Notes: generated by a model not told the origin, from the sequence alone. A stretch of 46,377 nt of DNA from Methanobacteriota archaeon (GCA_023393455.1 JAEWLJ010000004.1:1-46377), one strand, 5' to 3'; positions 1 through 12,117 are shown, numbered from the stretch's first letter. Numbers and translations: made by a program.

Positions 1-1
1 G

Positions 2-2959
2 ATCACGCACCGCCTCGAGGAGGAGGGTGTTCCCATCATCGCCAGCGCGATCACCACCCTGCAGGGATTCGCACGGAAGGTCTTTTTTGATACCGCGACG
101 GTGGAGACCCTGATCTCGGATGCAGAATCCCGTCTCATCCTCACCGATATTCTCACTGCCAACGCTGCACGGTTCCCGTTGCTTGCCGGTGTCAGGACCG
201 TCGATGAACTCGCGACGCTCTTCTCCGTCGTCATCATGCGGAAGGTAGACTACCCGGGCGCCCTCGGCGATCTCCAGAGCGCCAGGAGTGCCGAGATCGG
301 AGCCCTCTTCGATGCATACCTCCGGTTCCTGGAAGACCACAACCTCGTCGACGGCAGCACCCTGTTTGCCCGGGCGGCCCGGCAGGTTACCGGGACGGGC
401 GCCCGGCCCCGGACAATCTTCATCTACGGCCTCTTTGAGCCGATGCCGTGCGAGCAGGACCTGATCCTCGCTCTGCGGGAGTCCGCGGACGAGTTCCACT
501 ATGCCCTTCCCTTCGCGGAGAATCCGGCCGTCTTCACGGACGACGGCAACTGGCTGCACCCGGATACCGTCATCGCAGGCGAGCGTCGGTCATCCCTTGC
601 CGATCTCTTCTCCCGGCGGGAGCCGTGGAAGAGCGACGGATCTGTCCGCATCGCCGAACGGCGGGACGGGCTGGATGAGGTCCGTGCGATCGCCCAGGAG
701 ATCTGCGACCTGATCGCTGGCGGTGTCCGGCCGGGCGAGATCGCGGTCGCGTTCCCCGACCTGGACCGGGCGATCCCGTACGTGGAAGAGGTCTTCGCCG
801 ACTTCAATCTCCTGTACTCAGTCTCCAGCGGGCAGACACTGCTCCGATCCCCGCTTACCCGGGCGATGCTGAATGTGCTGACCGTTCCTGCCTTCGGCTA
901 CCGGCGTGACGATCTCGTCGCTCTCCTGAACAGTCCGTACATCCGGTCCGCCCTGGTGGGCCCGGAGGTCGACCTCCTCTCCCGGGAAGCCCGGATCGCC
1001 GCCGGTGCGGGGACCTGGGACCGTCGGCTCGCCGGACTGGCCGCAAGACTCGAAGAGGAGCGGGCGGCACCGGATCTCCCCGATTCCGCCCGGCAGCGAC
1101 TCGCACAGAAGGTCGCCGGGATCGAGACGGTTCGAGAGGAGATAGGCCGTCTCTTCGCCGACCTGGCATGCCTTGAAGGAAAAAAGACGCTCGCTGAGCA
1201 CCTCGCCACGTACCGGTCGCTCCTTGCTCGCTGGCACTGCCCGGCGATGCCGGAGGAGGGGGATCTCGGGGTGCTGGAGCGGGAAGCTCGAGACCTCAGG
1301 GCATTTGTCGATCTGCTGGAGGCTCTCGAGCGGTTCACCCGACTGCTGCCTGAACGGCAGATGTCACTCGTGGAGTTCTCCTCCTTGCTCGGTCTTCTCG
1401 CCGCCGGGACGCGGTCTTCGAGGAAGCGGAACCGGAACGCCGTCCAGGTGGTCGGCGTCCGGGAACTCCCCCATCTCTCTCTCCCCTACGTCTTCCTTGC
1501 CGGCCTCGTCGAGGGCGCGATGCCGCGCCTGACCACCCGGCTCCCGTTCACCACCGACCTCGAGACCCGGCGGCTCGGAACCCGAACGAAAGCGGATATC
1601 CTGCGGGAGGAGCGCTACCACTTCATCGCGGCGCTCCTTGCCGCCCGCGAACGGGTCTACCTCAGTTATCCCTCGGCCGAGGGCGGGTCTCCGGTGATAC
1701 GCTCCGGGTTCGTGGACACGGTCAGGGAGACCATCTCCACCGGGTCCTGGGGCGGGAACGACTTCCCGTCGTCGAGGATCGCGGCAGCCCGGAAGGCCGG
1801 CGCCCTTCTCGCCCGCGGAGAGGTTGCGAACGCGGTTACGGGACTGCCGCCGGGGCAGACGATCCATGATGCCGTGCGCCGGCTCATCATCGAGAACGAG
1901 TGCCGGAACGGCGCATACGACTCGCCCTATGACGCCCTCCTCACCCGGGAGCCGGCGATCCCCGCGGCGCTTGCCGAACGGTACGGGGAGACGGCGGTCT
2001 TCTCACCAACCGCGCTCGAGATGTATGCGGCCTGCCCGTTCCGGTTCTACCTCAGCCGGGTGCTCGGGCTTGAGCCGCTACCGGCAGTCGACCTCGACCT
2101 GACCGCCCTCGAACGGGGGAGCCTCCTCCACAAGATTGCCTTCCGGTTCTACGCCGGCTGGCAGGGAGTGATCGATGAAGTCTCGTATCCCACGGCGCTC
2201 CAGCAGATCCTCGCGATCGGCCGGGAAGAGACCGGCCGCTTCCCCTTCGATAGCCCGGCATGGCTCGTGGAGAAGGAGCACCTCGTCGGATCGCCGCACG
2301 TCGGCCGGGGACTGCTTGAGCGCTTCCTCACCCACGAGACCGAGACCGCATCCTCGACCTTCGTCCCGCATGCCTTCGAGTTCTCGTTCGGCCTCCCGGT
2401 GGCGGCGGGGACCTGTGACCCGGCATCGACACCGTACGCGGTCGCGATCCCGCTCAACGGGACGGACGGGGAGGTCGTCCGCATCCGGGGCCGGATCGAC
2501 CGGATCGACCGTCTCCCTGACGGGAGGTTCCTGATCGTCGATTACAAGACAGGCTCGCACCCCTCGCTCAGGGATATCGAGGCGGGCAAGGCGTTCCAGC
2601 TGCCGCTCTACCTCCGGGCGGTCGAGACGCTGACGGCGATGCAGGGGGTCGCGGGCTGTTACTACACCCTCCGGCGCGGGGAGATCCGGAACCGGCCGGT
2701 CTTCTGGGATGCGAGCCTGAAAGAGCAGTTCAAACCGTTCTCCGTATCGTCGCGGAGCGGCGTCGCGGACGTTCGGGCTCTGGTCGATGCCTCCCTCGCC
2801 CACGTCTCGCGCTGCCTCGAGGGGATACGGAGCGGGTGGTTTGCGCCCCGGTCGGATCCCGGCCCCTGTCCGGGTTACTGTGACTTCAAGACAGTCTGCC
2901 GGTTTGATAGCCTGCGGCTGCTCGCTACCGCGGAGGTGCGTGACGATGGGACTGACTGA
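2..2959 (+). CDS. AddB-like PD-(D/E)XK exonuclease subunit (5' partial)
   Basis: The frame is open to the first base, so the N-terminus lies outside the window; the GTG at 101 is internal. The visible ~985 residues resemble the AddB/RexB subunit of bacterial helicase-nucleases: an inactive helicase-like body followed by a C-terminal RecB-type nuclease. The nuclease is clear: a Cys in AACPFRFY (about 2030), the GSLLHK helix (about 2119), RGRIDRID then VDYKTG (2485-2555), and the terminal set CPGYCDFKTVC (2868-2900). Together these give four Cys expected to hold an Fe-S cluster, as in AddB and Cas4. The gene overlaps the downstream UvrD-like helicase by 14 bp, so the two should form one complex that resects DNA ends. 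AddB is the best family match; whether a Walker A motif exists upstream cannot be seen. Family assignment is firm, exact subunit name less so. Confidence 0.85.
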   Translation: MTHRLEEEGVPIIASAITTLQGFARKVFFDTATVETLISDAESRLILTDILTANAARFPLLAGVRTVDELATLFSVVIMRKVDYPGALGDLQSARSAEIGALFDAYLRFLEDHNLVDGSTLFARAARQVTGTGARPRTIFIYGLFEPMPCEQDLILALRESADEFHYALPFAENPAVFTDDGNWLHPDTVIAGERRSSLADLFSRREPWKSDGSVRIAERRDGLDEVRAIAQEICDLIAGGVRPGEIAVAFPDLDRAIPYVEEVFADFNLLYSVSSGQTLLRSPLTRAMLNVLTVPAFGYRRDDLVALLNSPYIRSALVGPEVDLLSREARIAAGAGTWDRRLAGLAARLEEERAAPDLPDSARQRLAQKVAGIETVREEIGRLFADLACLEGKKTLAEHLATYRSLLARWHCPAMPEEGDLGVLEREARDLRAFVDLLEALERFTRLLPERQMSLVEFSSLLGLLAAGTRSSRKRNRNAVQVVGVRELPHLSLPYVFLAGLVEGAMPRLTTRLPFTTDLETRRLGTRTKADILREERYHFIAALLAARERVYLSYPSAEGGSPVIRSGFVDTVRETISTGSWGGNDFPSSRIAAARKAGALLARGEVANAVTGLPPGQTIHDAVRRLIIENECRNGAYDSPYDALLTREPAIPAALAERYGETAVFSPTALEMYAACPFRFYLSRVLGLEPLPAVDLDLTALERGSLLHKIAFRFYAGWQGVIDEVSYPTALQQILAIGREETGRFPFDSPAWLVEKEHLVGSPHVGRGLLERFLTHETETASSTFVPHAFEFSFGLPVAAGTCDPASTPYAVAIPLNGTDGEVVRIRGRIDRIDRLPDGRFLIVDYKTGSHPSLRDIEAGKAFQLPLYLRAVETLTAMQGVAGCYYTLRRGEIRNRPVFWDASLKEQFKPFSVSSRSGVADVRALVDASLAHVSRCLEGIRSGWFAPRSDPGPCPGYCDFKTVCRFDSLRLLATAEVRDDGTD

Positions 2960-5900
2960 CCGGCAGAAGCAGGCCGCCCTCGACCACGCGAGGAGCAAGT
3001 GCGTCACGGCCGGAGCGGGCACCGGGAAGACCTACGTCCTGGTGCAGAAGTATATCGACCTGCTCGAGAGCGACGATCTCGGTCTCGCGAATATCCTTGC
3101 GCTGACCTTCACCGAGAAGGCGGCCGCAGAGATGAAAGTCCGCGTCCGGGAGGCGCTCGCGAAGAAGGAGGGCGCTCGATGGGATAGCCTCCGCGACGAG
3201 TTTCTGTGGGCGAACATCTCGACCTTCCACTCCTTCTGCGCCCAGGTGCTGCGGGAGTTTCCGATCGAGGCCGGCGTCGCCCCCGGATTTGCCGTCCTCG
3301 ATGAGCGGGAAACAGCACGACTCAGGGACGGGGTTGTCGATGCATTCGTCTACACTGAGCCGCCTGAAACATGCCGGGACGCGCTGGTCGGCGTGCTCCG
3401 GATGGTCGGCGTGCACGAGCTGAAGAACACCCTCGAGCGTCTCTCCTCGCGCCGCGAGGCTGCAGAGCAGTTCTTCGCCGCCCTCGCCGGGAGTGAGGAG
3501 ACGGTGCTCGACGCATGGAGGATGGCTGTGGAGCGGTGCCGGGAGGAGGAACTCGCGATCTTTTCGGCCGCCGCAGGAGCCTCGATCGGCACCCTGCAAG
3601 ACCTCGCCGCTCGCTACCCCGGCGCTGCCGACCCGGGCCAGGACTACCTCCGCGCCGTCGAGCCGCACCTCCCCTCCATCGCCGCCGGGGAGTGCGGGGC
3701 GGTTGGGGCGCTCGCGGAGATCCACGCCGACTCGAAGTTCCGGGCGAACATGGGGAGGAAGCCGAACTGGGAGGGGGACGACCTTGATGGACTCCGGGAC
3801 GCTTACAGAACCCTCAACACCTGCCTCAAGGCACATGGCGAGTTCCTCTCACTCGCGATCGACCCGGAGGACCCGTTCACCCGGGCGACGCTCGACTACC
3901 TCCGTGACCTCGGCGTGGTGTTTGCGGCCTACTCCAATGCGGTCGATACCGAGAAGCGGCGCCGGAACGCGCTGGACTTTGACGACCTGATCGATCGGAC
4001 GCACAGGCTCTTCCGCGAACACGACGCGATCGTGGAGGCGCACTTCCGGAGACGTTTCCGGTTTGTTCTGGTCGATGAGTTCCAGGACACCGATCCCGTC
4101 CAGAACGGGATCATATGCTCGATCCTCGGCGATCTCGCGCAGACTTCGGCGAAACTCTTCGTCGTCGGCGACCCCAAGCAGTCCATCTACCTCTTCAGGG
4201 ACGCCGACGTCACGCAGTTCAAGCGCACCCGCGACCTGATCGAGCAGGCCCTCGGCGGGGAGGCCGTCCCGCTCGACGTCAACTTCCGGAGCACACCTGC
4301 GATCGTCGGGTTCGTCAACGCCGTATTCGGGGCGCTGATGGCGGAGTCTGCACGACACTGGGAGTTCCGATATGAACCGCTGGAGGCGTTTCGGAAGGAC
4401 GACGCCGGCTCGGTCGAGTTCCTCCTCGTCCCGAAGGCCGATGACCGGCAGTCCGGCCGGCGTGCCGAGGCGGAGACGGTCGCCCGGAAGATCCAGAACC
4501 TCATCGAGCACGAGAGGCGGCGCGTCTACTGGGACCGAAAACACCTTGACGAGCCGCGGCCGGCGGAGTACCGGGACGTGGCCATCCTCCTTGAGCGGCG
4601 AACGAACCTTGCCGTCTACGAGTGGGCGCTCGCCCGTTACGGCATCCCTTACCACGTCCACGCGGGTATTGGGTTCTACGGGCGCCAGGAGGTCTACGAC
4701 CTCTACAACATCCTCCGCTTCCTGGAGAACGAACAGGACGACGTTGCCCTCTACGGGCTGCTCCGGTCGCCCTACTTCGGGTTTTCCGACACCCGGCTTT
4801 ACACCGTCGCCCAATCCGGCTCCCCGGAGAACTCCCTCTGGGAGCGGCTGGAGCGGTTCGCGTCCGATCCGGAGATCACGGCGGCGGTGCGGCGTCTCAG
4901 GTCGTGGCTCCTGCACGCCCGGCGGGTCCCTCCCGCCGACCTCCTCACCCGGATCGTCTCGGAGTCGGGGATATCCGTCGTCCTCGGTGGAATGCCGGAC
5001 GGCGAGCAGGCGGCCGCGAACGTCGAGAAGGTGGTTGCCCTCGTCCGGAAGATGGAGACGAACGGTTCCGGCACGCTCGCTGAGGCCGTCAGGGAGCTTG
5101 GGACCTGCATCGACGACGGCGAGCGGGAAGGCGATGCGATGCTCGACCTGACGACCGCGAACGCGGTCTCGATCATGACGGTGCACGCCGCAAAGGGGCT
5201 CGAGTTCCCGATCGTCGTCGTCCCCGACCTGGCCGAGCCGTTCCGGGCAGGCGGCAACACCGTCATGGTGGAGGACGGGCTTCAGGTCGGCGTCACGATC
5301 CCGAATCCGGTAAACGACCACGAGCGCGAGGAGGCGCCCCTCCTGAAGGTTCTCAAGCGGGAATACCGGCAGAAGGAGAAGGCCGAACAGAAACGCCTCT
5401 TCTACGTCGCCGTGACGCGGGCGAAGGATCACCTGGTCCTCTGCGGCGAGATGCCGGCCGAGGTTCCAAAAACCCTGGAGGGTGCGAAGAACCGGATGGG
5501 CTGGCTCGCCCGCTGCACCGGGCTCTGCGATGACGCCTATGTGCGGGGCGCAACGGAGATCGACATTCCCGGCGAAGAGTCCCCGCTCTGCATTCCTCTC
5601 GTCACCGATCCCAGGTCGATATACGCAGAACCTCGCCAGACCCGGGCCGTGCGTCTTTCCCTCCCGGACGATGGGGGCGGGGTGCCGGAAGGTATTCCCC
5701 CCATTCCGGTCGATGAAGAGGAGCACGTGTACTCCGCGAGCGAGATCCGGCAGTATCTCCGCTGCCCGCTCGCGTACGAACGCAGATTCCGGCTCAACAA
5801 CCCGACGCAGCCGATCCGTGAGGTATCCGGGGTGATGGATCCAACGACGCGGGGGCTGATCGTCCACGAGGTCTTCCGGGGCAGGGACCCCGGGGCCGTG

Positions 5901-6386
5901 CTGCGACGCTATGGTGTCGAGGATGCTGGGGGTGAATACCAGGCGCTCTATGACCGCTTCCGTGCGGCGGAGGTGATGCAGGGGGTTACGAGCGATCACT
6001 GCGAGGTGCCGTTCCGGGCGAGCATCGGCGGTGCGAAGTTCAAAGGCGCCATCGACCGGCTCGTCCGGCGGCCGGACGGCACCTGGGTGCTCATCGACTA
6101 TAAGACAGGTGTTGCCGGTGCGGACGATATCCCGAAGAAAGTCGAGGACTACGCAGTCCAGATAACCATCTATCGGCTCGCTGCCGAGCAGATCCTGGGC
6201 GAGGCGGTCAGACCTTTCCTCTATTTCGTCGATGGCGACCGCTGGGTGGAAGTCAGGGGAGACGGACAGAAGGTTCTGGGTGAGATTCTTGATGCGGTTT
6301 CCGGCATCGAGCGGCAGGTGTTTTGGATGCCGGAGTGTGAAGGGTGCAGTGGGCGAGATGGGTGCCGGAGATCTCGTGGAGCATGA
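2946..6386 (+). CDS. AddA/UvrD-like ATP-dependent helicase-nuclease
   Basis: About 1146 aa from the ATG at 2946, which overlaps the end of the AddB-like gene; the open frame extends further upstream but adds residues that precede the UvrD fold. SF1A motifs are complete: Walker A AGAGTGKT (22-29), Ia LTFTEKAAAEM (about 52-62), Walker B VDEFQDTD (about 374), GDPKQSIYLFR (about 407), V TVHAAKGLEFP (about 745), VI FYVAVTRAK (about 817). A C-terminal RecB-type nuclease follows: CPLAYERRF (about 935), GLIVHEVF (about 970), AIDRLV...LIDYKTG (about 1035-1055). The protein ends in CEGCSGRDGC, C-x2-C-x5-C. With the Cys at about 935 this makes a four-Cys Fe-S-type set, which classical bacterial AddA lacks. 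Predicted role: 3'-5' motor and second nuclease of a double-strand-break resection complex. Confidence 0.88.
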   Translation: MGLTDRQKQAALDHARSKCVTAGAGTGKTYVLVQKYIDLLESDDLGLANILALTFTEKAAAEMKVRVREALAKKEGARWDSLRDEFLWANISTFHSFCAQVLREFPIEAGVAPGFAVLDERETARLRDGVVDAFVYTEPPETCRDALVGVLRMVGVHELKNTLERLSSRREAAEQFFAALAGSEETVLDAWRMAVERCREEELAIFSAAAGASIGTLQDLAARYPGAADPGQDYLRAVEPHLPSIAAGECGAVGALAEIHADSKFRANMGRKPNWEGDDLDGLRDAYRTLNTCLKAHGEFLSLAIDPEDPFTRATLDYLRDLGVVFAAYSNAVDTEKRRRNALDFDDLIDRTHRLFREHDAIVEAHFRRRFRFVLVDEFQDTDPVQNGIICSILGDLAQTSAKLFVVGDPKQSIYLFRDADVTQFKRTRDLIEQALGGEAVPLDVNFRSTPAIVGFVNAVFGALMAESARHWEFRYEPLEAFRKDDAGSVEFLLVPKADDRQSGRRAEAETVARKIQNLIEHERRRVYWDRKHLDEPRPAEYRDVAILLERRTNLAVYEWALARYGIPYHVHAGIGFYGRQEVYDLYNILRFLENEQDDVALYGLLRSPYFGFSDTRLYTVAQSGSPENSLWERLERFASDPEITAAVRRLRSWLLHARRVPPADLLTRIVSESGISVVLGGMPDGEQAAANVEKVVALVRKMETNGSGTLAEAVRELGTCIDDGEREGDAMLDLTTANAVSIMTVHAAKGLEFPIVVVPDLAEPFRAGGNTVMVEDGLQVGVTIPNPVNDHEREEAPLLKVLKREYRQKEKAEQKRLFYVAVTRAKDHLVLCGEMPAEVPKTLEGAKNRMGWLARCTGLCDDAYVRGATEIDIPGEESPLCIPLVTDPRSIYAEPRQTRAVRLSLPDDGGGVPEGIPPIPVDEEEHVYSASEIRQYLRCPLAYERRFRLNNPTQPIREVSGVMDPTTRGLIVHEVFRGRDPGAVLRRYGVEDAGGEYQALYDRFRAAEVMQGVTSDHCEVPFRASIGGAKFKGAIDRLVRRPDGTWVLIDYKTGVAGADDIPKKVEDYAVQITIYRLAAEQILGEAVRPFLYFVDGDRWVEVRGDGQKVLGEILDAVSGIERQVFWMPECEGCSGRDGCRRSRGA

Positions 6387-6583
6387 GCCTCTTCAAAAGA
6401 CAGATACGGGGTGCCTCCTCCCGAGTGGCGATACCCGATGGGAAGCCGTCTCGAACTGATGGGGAGAAACCTCAGAGGTAAGTGTTCCGATCGGAGGGTG
6501 CCGGAGAGGTTCAGGATCGTTTCGGGATGACCTCTCCCGCTCAGATCCCAACCCCGCCGCAGCTCTTTTCTCCCGACCGCACC

Positions 6584-6593
6584 CATATATATA
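6584..6593 (+). promoter_or_regulatory. TATA-like element abutting the purL start
   Basis: An alternating TA run (CATATATATAC) ends directly before the purL ATG at 6595. Archaeal TATA boxes normally sit about 26 bp before the transcription start, which would place the start inside the coding region here. No in-frame ATG, GTG or TTG occurs in the next 40 codons, so the start codon is not in doubt. The element may be a chance TA run, an operator-like site, or the box of a different transcript. Confidence 0.3.
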
Positions 6594-6594
6594 C

Positions 6595-9537
<2,943 letters not shown>

Positions 9538-9538
9538 G

Positions 9539-10345
9539 ATGACTACCACGGCAAAGGCCCTCGTCATGAGCGGCTACGGGATAAACTCCGAGATGGAGAC
9601 GGCGGTCGCCCTGATGCGCTCGGGCATGGCGTCCGATATCGTCCACATCAACGACCTCATCGCAGGCGAAAAGACCCTCTCCGACTACCGGTTGCTGGTC
9701 TTCCCCGGCGGGTTCTCCTACGGCGACGACATGGGCGCCGGCAACGCCTGCGCAAACCGCGTGAGAAACAATCTCTGGAGCGATCTCGAGGAGTTCCTCG
9801 CGGGAGACAACCTCGTCCTCGGGGTCTGCAACGGCTTTCAGATCCTCGCGAACCTCGGCCTCGTCCCCGCGTTCGACGAGGCCCGTCCCCGCGAGATCGC
9901 CCTGATGCCGAACCGGAAAGGCGTGCTCGAGTGCCGGTTCGTCACCCTGAAACCCGCGGCGGAGAACCTCTGGACGCGGGGCATCACGCACCTCTACTGC
10001 CCGGTATCCCACGGCGAGGGGAACTTCACCTGTTCGGAGGAGACCCTCGCGCGGATAGAGGGTGAGGGGATGGTCGCGTTCCGCTACGTGCGCGACGACC
10101 TCTCTCCCGCGGGAGGGGAGTACCCCTACAACCCGAACGGGGCGCTCGCGGACATCGCCGGGATAACCTCGGCGGACGGGAAGGTCCTCGGGCTGATGCC
10201 GCACCCCGAGCGGGCGATGGAGTTCGTGAACCTCTACGACTGGCCGACCCGAAAAGAGCGGCTGAAGCGCGAGGGAAAACCGCTGCCCACCGAGTCGATG
10301 AACATGCAGTTCTTCCGTAACATCGTCGCGTACTTCGGGGAGTAG
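9539..10345 (+). CDS. purQ: Phosphoribosylformylglycinamidine synthase glutaminase subunit
   Basis: 268 aa. Class I glutamine amidotransferase that feeds ammonia to PurL. The nucleophile is Cys97 in GVCNGFQ; the His/Glu pair lies in MPHPERAMEF near residues 220-225. FPGGFSYGDDMGAG forms the expected oxyanion and tetramer-contact region. The ATG at 9539 follows the purL stop at once and has a G-rich stretch upstream; an in-frame ATG at 9524 overlaps purL and would add five residues. Cotranscription with purL is nearly certain. A hairpin that includes the stop codon probably ends the transcript. Confidence 0.96.
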   Translation: MTTTAKALVMSGYGINSEMETAVALMRSGMASDIVHINDLIAGEKTLSDYRLLVFPGGFSYGDDMGAGNACANRVRNNLWSDLEEFLAGDNLVLGVCNGFQILANLGLVPAFDEARPREIALMPNRKGVLECRFVTLKPAAENLWTRGITHLYCPVSHGEGNFTCSEETLARIEGEGMVAFRYVRDDLSPAGGEYPYNPNGALADIAGITSADGKVLGLMPHPERAMEFVNLYDWPTRKERLKREGKPLPTESMNMQFFRNIVAYFGE

Positions 10346-10364
10346 GGACTCCCCCGACATTTTT
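10337..10364 (+). terminator. Hairpin and T-run at the end of purQ
   Basis: A perfect 7-bp inverted repeat, GGGGAGT (10337-10343) and ACTCCCC (10348-10354), encloses AGGG and spans the purQ stop codon. Five T follow at 10360-10364. Archaeal termination mainly needs the T-run, so function is inferred. Confidence 0.5.
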
Positions 10365-10430
10365 CCCGCGACCGCGAAGAGAGAGCGGGACTCCGGCCGT
10401 GCGAAGAAGACCTCCCGCGCCCGCCATCAC

Positions 10431-10440
10431 AACTATATTC
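10431..10440 (+). promoter_or_regulatory. TATA box for the 10459 gene
   Basis: AACTATATTC lies about 24-26 bp before the GTG at 10459. This predicts a leaderless or nearly leaderless transcript and supports that start over the more distal one at 10399. Confidence 0.5.
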
Positions 10441-10458
10441 TCCCCCGAAGAGAATACC

Positions 10459-10815
10459 GTGAACGGAACCGGAGGAGTCGCCACGAAGATCAGGGTCGCC
10501 CGCTGTTTTGCAGAGGAGAGCGCCGATACGCCTGCGGTGATCGAGGTCGAGGTCGAGCAGGGGGACGTCCCCTCCGCAGACGAGATCCTGACGTTCGCCT
10601 CCCTGCACGGGAACTTCGCCTGCATCTCCGACCGCATCTTCCGCCGGTTCGAGGTCATCCTCCCTCCCGAGAGCCGCCTTGAGGTCCTCAAGGACGCGCT
10701 TCTCGAGGTCATACGTCTCGAGCCCGAAGGCTCGCTCAACCCCTACGAGGTCGAGGACTTCATCGACGCGCTCGAGCGGGCGCGCCAGGAGGTGCTTGCC
10801 GGCGATGGACCCTGA
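10459..10815 (+). CDS. Small conserved-looking hypothetical protein
   Basis: 118 aa from the GTG at 10459; the longer frame from 10399 would cross the TATA box. I do not recognise the family. The sequence is acidic and looks like a compact alpha/beta domain: strands IRVARCF and AVIEVEVEQ, a middle segment ILTFASLHGNFACISDRIFRRFEVILP, then two amphipathic helices (SRLEVLKDALLEVIRLEP and YEVEDFIDALERARQEVLA). No membrane segment, signal peptide or metal cluster is visible. It stands between purQ and a DNA methyltransferase, about 45 bp before the latter, so cotranscription with the methyltransferase is possible. Coding potential is supported by length, matching codon use and the well-placed promoter. 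Confidence 0.65.
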   Translation: MNGTGGVATKIRVARCFAEESADTPAVIEVEVEQGDVPSADEILTFASLHGNFACISDRIFRRFEVILPPESRLEVLKDALLEVIRLEPEGSLNPYEVEDFIDALERARQEVLAGDGP

Positions 10816-10860
10816 CGTCGTCTTTCGTTCACCTTTTTGCCCGGGAGAGCGAACCCATAC

Positions 10861-11742
10861 GTGATCGGAGTGACGGAGAAGGAGAGAGGGGTGTGCGGGC
10901 TTGCCGTCAACGCCATCCATACCATGGACTGCATCGAGGGCATGCAGCGCCTCCCGGAGGGCATCGTCGACGTCATCGTCACGTCGCCGCCCTACAACAT
11001 CGGGAAGACCTACAACTCCTACAACGACCAGCAGCCCCGCGAGGAGTACCTCGACTGGATGGGGCGGGTCGCTGCCGGAGCGGCGCGGGTCCTCGCCGAC
11101 GACGGTTCGTTCTTCCTCAACATCGGCGGAAAACCCCGCGACCCCTGGATCCCCTTCGACGTCCTCCAGCGGTTCCGTCCTCACTTCGAACTGCAGAACG
11201 TCATCCACTGGGTCAAGTCGATCGCGATCGAGAAGGAGGACGTGGGCGACTACGAGAAGGTCACCGGCGATATCGCCGTCGGCCACTACCAGCCGGTGAA
11301 CAGCGTCCGCTACCTGAGCCAGTGCCACGAGCACATCTTCCACTTCACGAAGAAAGGGGACGTGGCGCTCGACAAATTCGGCGTCGGGGTGCCCTACCAG
11401 GACAAGAGCAACATCGGCCGCTGGAAAGCGGCGGAGCGCGACCTCCGCGACCGGGGGAACACCTGGTTCATCCCCTACCGGACGATCCGCTCCTCCCGGC
11501 CGCACCCGACCAGTTTCCCGGAGAAACTCCCGGAGATGTGCATCCGGCTCCACGGCTGCCGGCCCGGGACGCTTGTCATGGACCCGTTCATGGGCATCGG
11601 GAGCACGGCTCTTGCGGCTCTTGCCCTTGGCGCGGACTATATCGGGTTCGAGATCGACCCCGACTACCGGGAGATCGCGGAGAGCCGGATCGCCGGCGCC
11701 CGGCCCGGGAGAGAGGCGGGCGAAGACTCGGTACTTCGCTAA
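10861..11742 (+). CDS. SPPY-type DNA methyltransferase (beta-type order, probably N4-cytosine)
   Basis: 293 aa from the GTG at 10861. The catalytic motif IV is TSPPYN (41-46), near the N-terminus; the AdoMet motif DPFMGIGSTALAALALG (from about 241) is at the C-terminus followed by GFEIDPDY. This order is that of beta-class amino-methyltransferases; SPPY rather than DPPY favours N4-cytosine methylation. A central GNTWFIPY and a conserved HPTSFPEKLPEMCIRLHG segment match this class. No restriction endonuclease is adjacent, so it looks like an orphan methylase. CTAG methylation, known for methanogen enzymes such as those of Methanocaldococcus and Methanothermobacter, is a possible specificity but is not shown by the sequence. 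In-frame GTG codons at 10870 and 10891 are alternative starts. Confidence 0.85.
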   Translation: MIGVTEKERGVCGLAVNAIHTMDCIEGMQRLPEGIVDVIVTSPPYNIGKTYNSYNDQQPREEYLDWMGRVAAGAARVLADDGSFFLNIGGKPRDPWIPFDVLQRFRPHFELQNVIHWVKSIAIEKEDVGDYEKVTGDIAVGHYQPVNSVRYLSQCHEHIFHFTKKGDVALDKFGVGVPYQDKSNIGRWKAAERDLRDRGNTWFIPYRTIRSSRPHPTSFPEKLPEMCIRLHGCRPGTLVMDPFMGIGSTALAALALGADYIGFEIDPDYREIAESRIAGARPGREAGEDSVLR

Positions 11743-11782
11743 AACGGTTGAGGTAATCTTCAAGCGGTCAACCCATCGACCT

Positions 11783-11867
11783 CTCTTCGCGTTCTCCCGC
11801 GTGCTTCCGCGTGAGGTTGTCGTAGGGAAAATACTGAAGTCTCACGCGAAGAGCGCGAAGCCGCGAA
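11783..11867. repeat. CGCG-rich inverted repeat after the methyltransferase gene
   Basis: CTCTTCGCG (11783-11791) and CGCGTGAG (11808-11815) are together complementary to CTCACGCGAAGAG (11841-11853). Two further GCGCGAAG-like units follow to 11867. It resembles dispersed intergenic CTTCGCG hairpins seen in many genomes; copy number cannot be judged from this window. Confidence 0.55.
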
Positions 11868-12071
11868 GTCCGGGTCTGCCGATCCCGTTGTAGGTCGCTA
11901 TGCGAGGTTGCATGGGTCGATTGCAGACGTTGAAATTAACGAAGTACTGGGACTGACAGATCTTGTATTCCCGAAACCATCACCTTCTCCTGCGCGGAAC
12001 CACGCCTGCCGCTCACCCGGGCCGTGATGGAGCCCACTATTATTCATCAGAAAATCGCCCGTGACCATTCG

Positions 12072-12081
12072 TATTATATAA
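12072..12081 (+). promoter_or_regulatory. fdhA TATA box
   Basis: TATTATATAA lies 37-46 bp before the fdhA ATG, predicting transcription from about 12103. A purine-rich ribosome-binding site, AGAGGGAG (12106-12113), falls inside the short leader. Confidence 0.65.
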
Positions 12082-12117
12082 CCCGGGCGGTATGTAGTCC
12101 CTGCCAGAGGGAGAAAG

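Larger units (their letters stand above)
11743..12117. other. Intergenic region before fdhA with inverted repeats
   Basis: 375 bp without a supported gene. It holds an imperfect CGCG-rich inverted repeat at 11783-11867 and, at its 3' end, the fdhA promoter. No RNA gene is recognised. Confidence 0.7.

Noticed and set aside
3849..5999. 716-codon open frame on the minus strand
   Set aside because: It is the antisense shadow of the UvrD-like gene; high G+C leaves such frames open. The translation matches no family while the plus strand has all helicase motifs.
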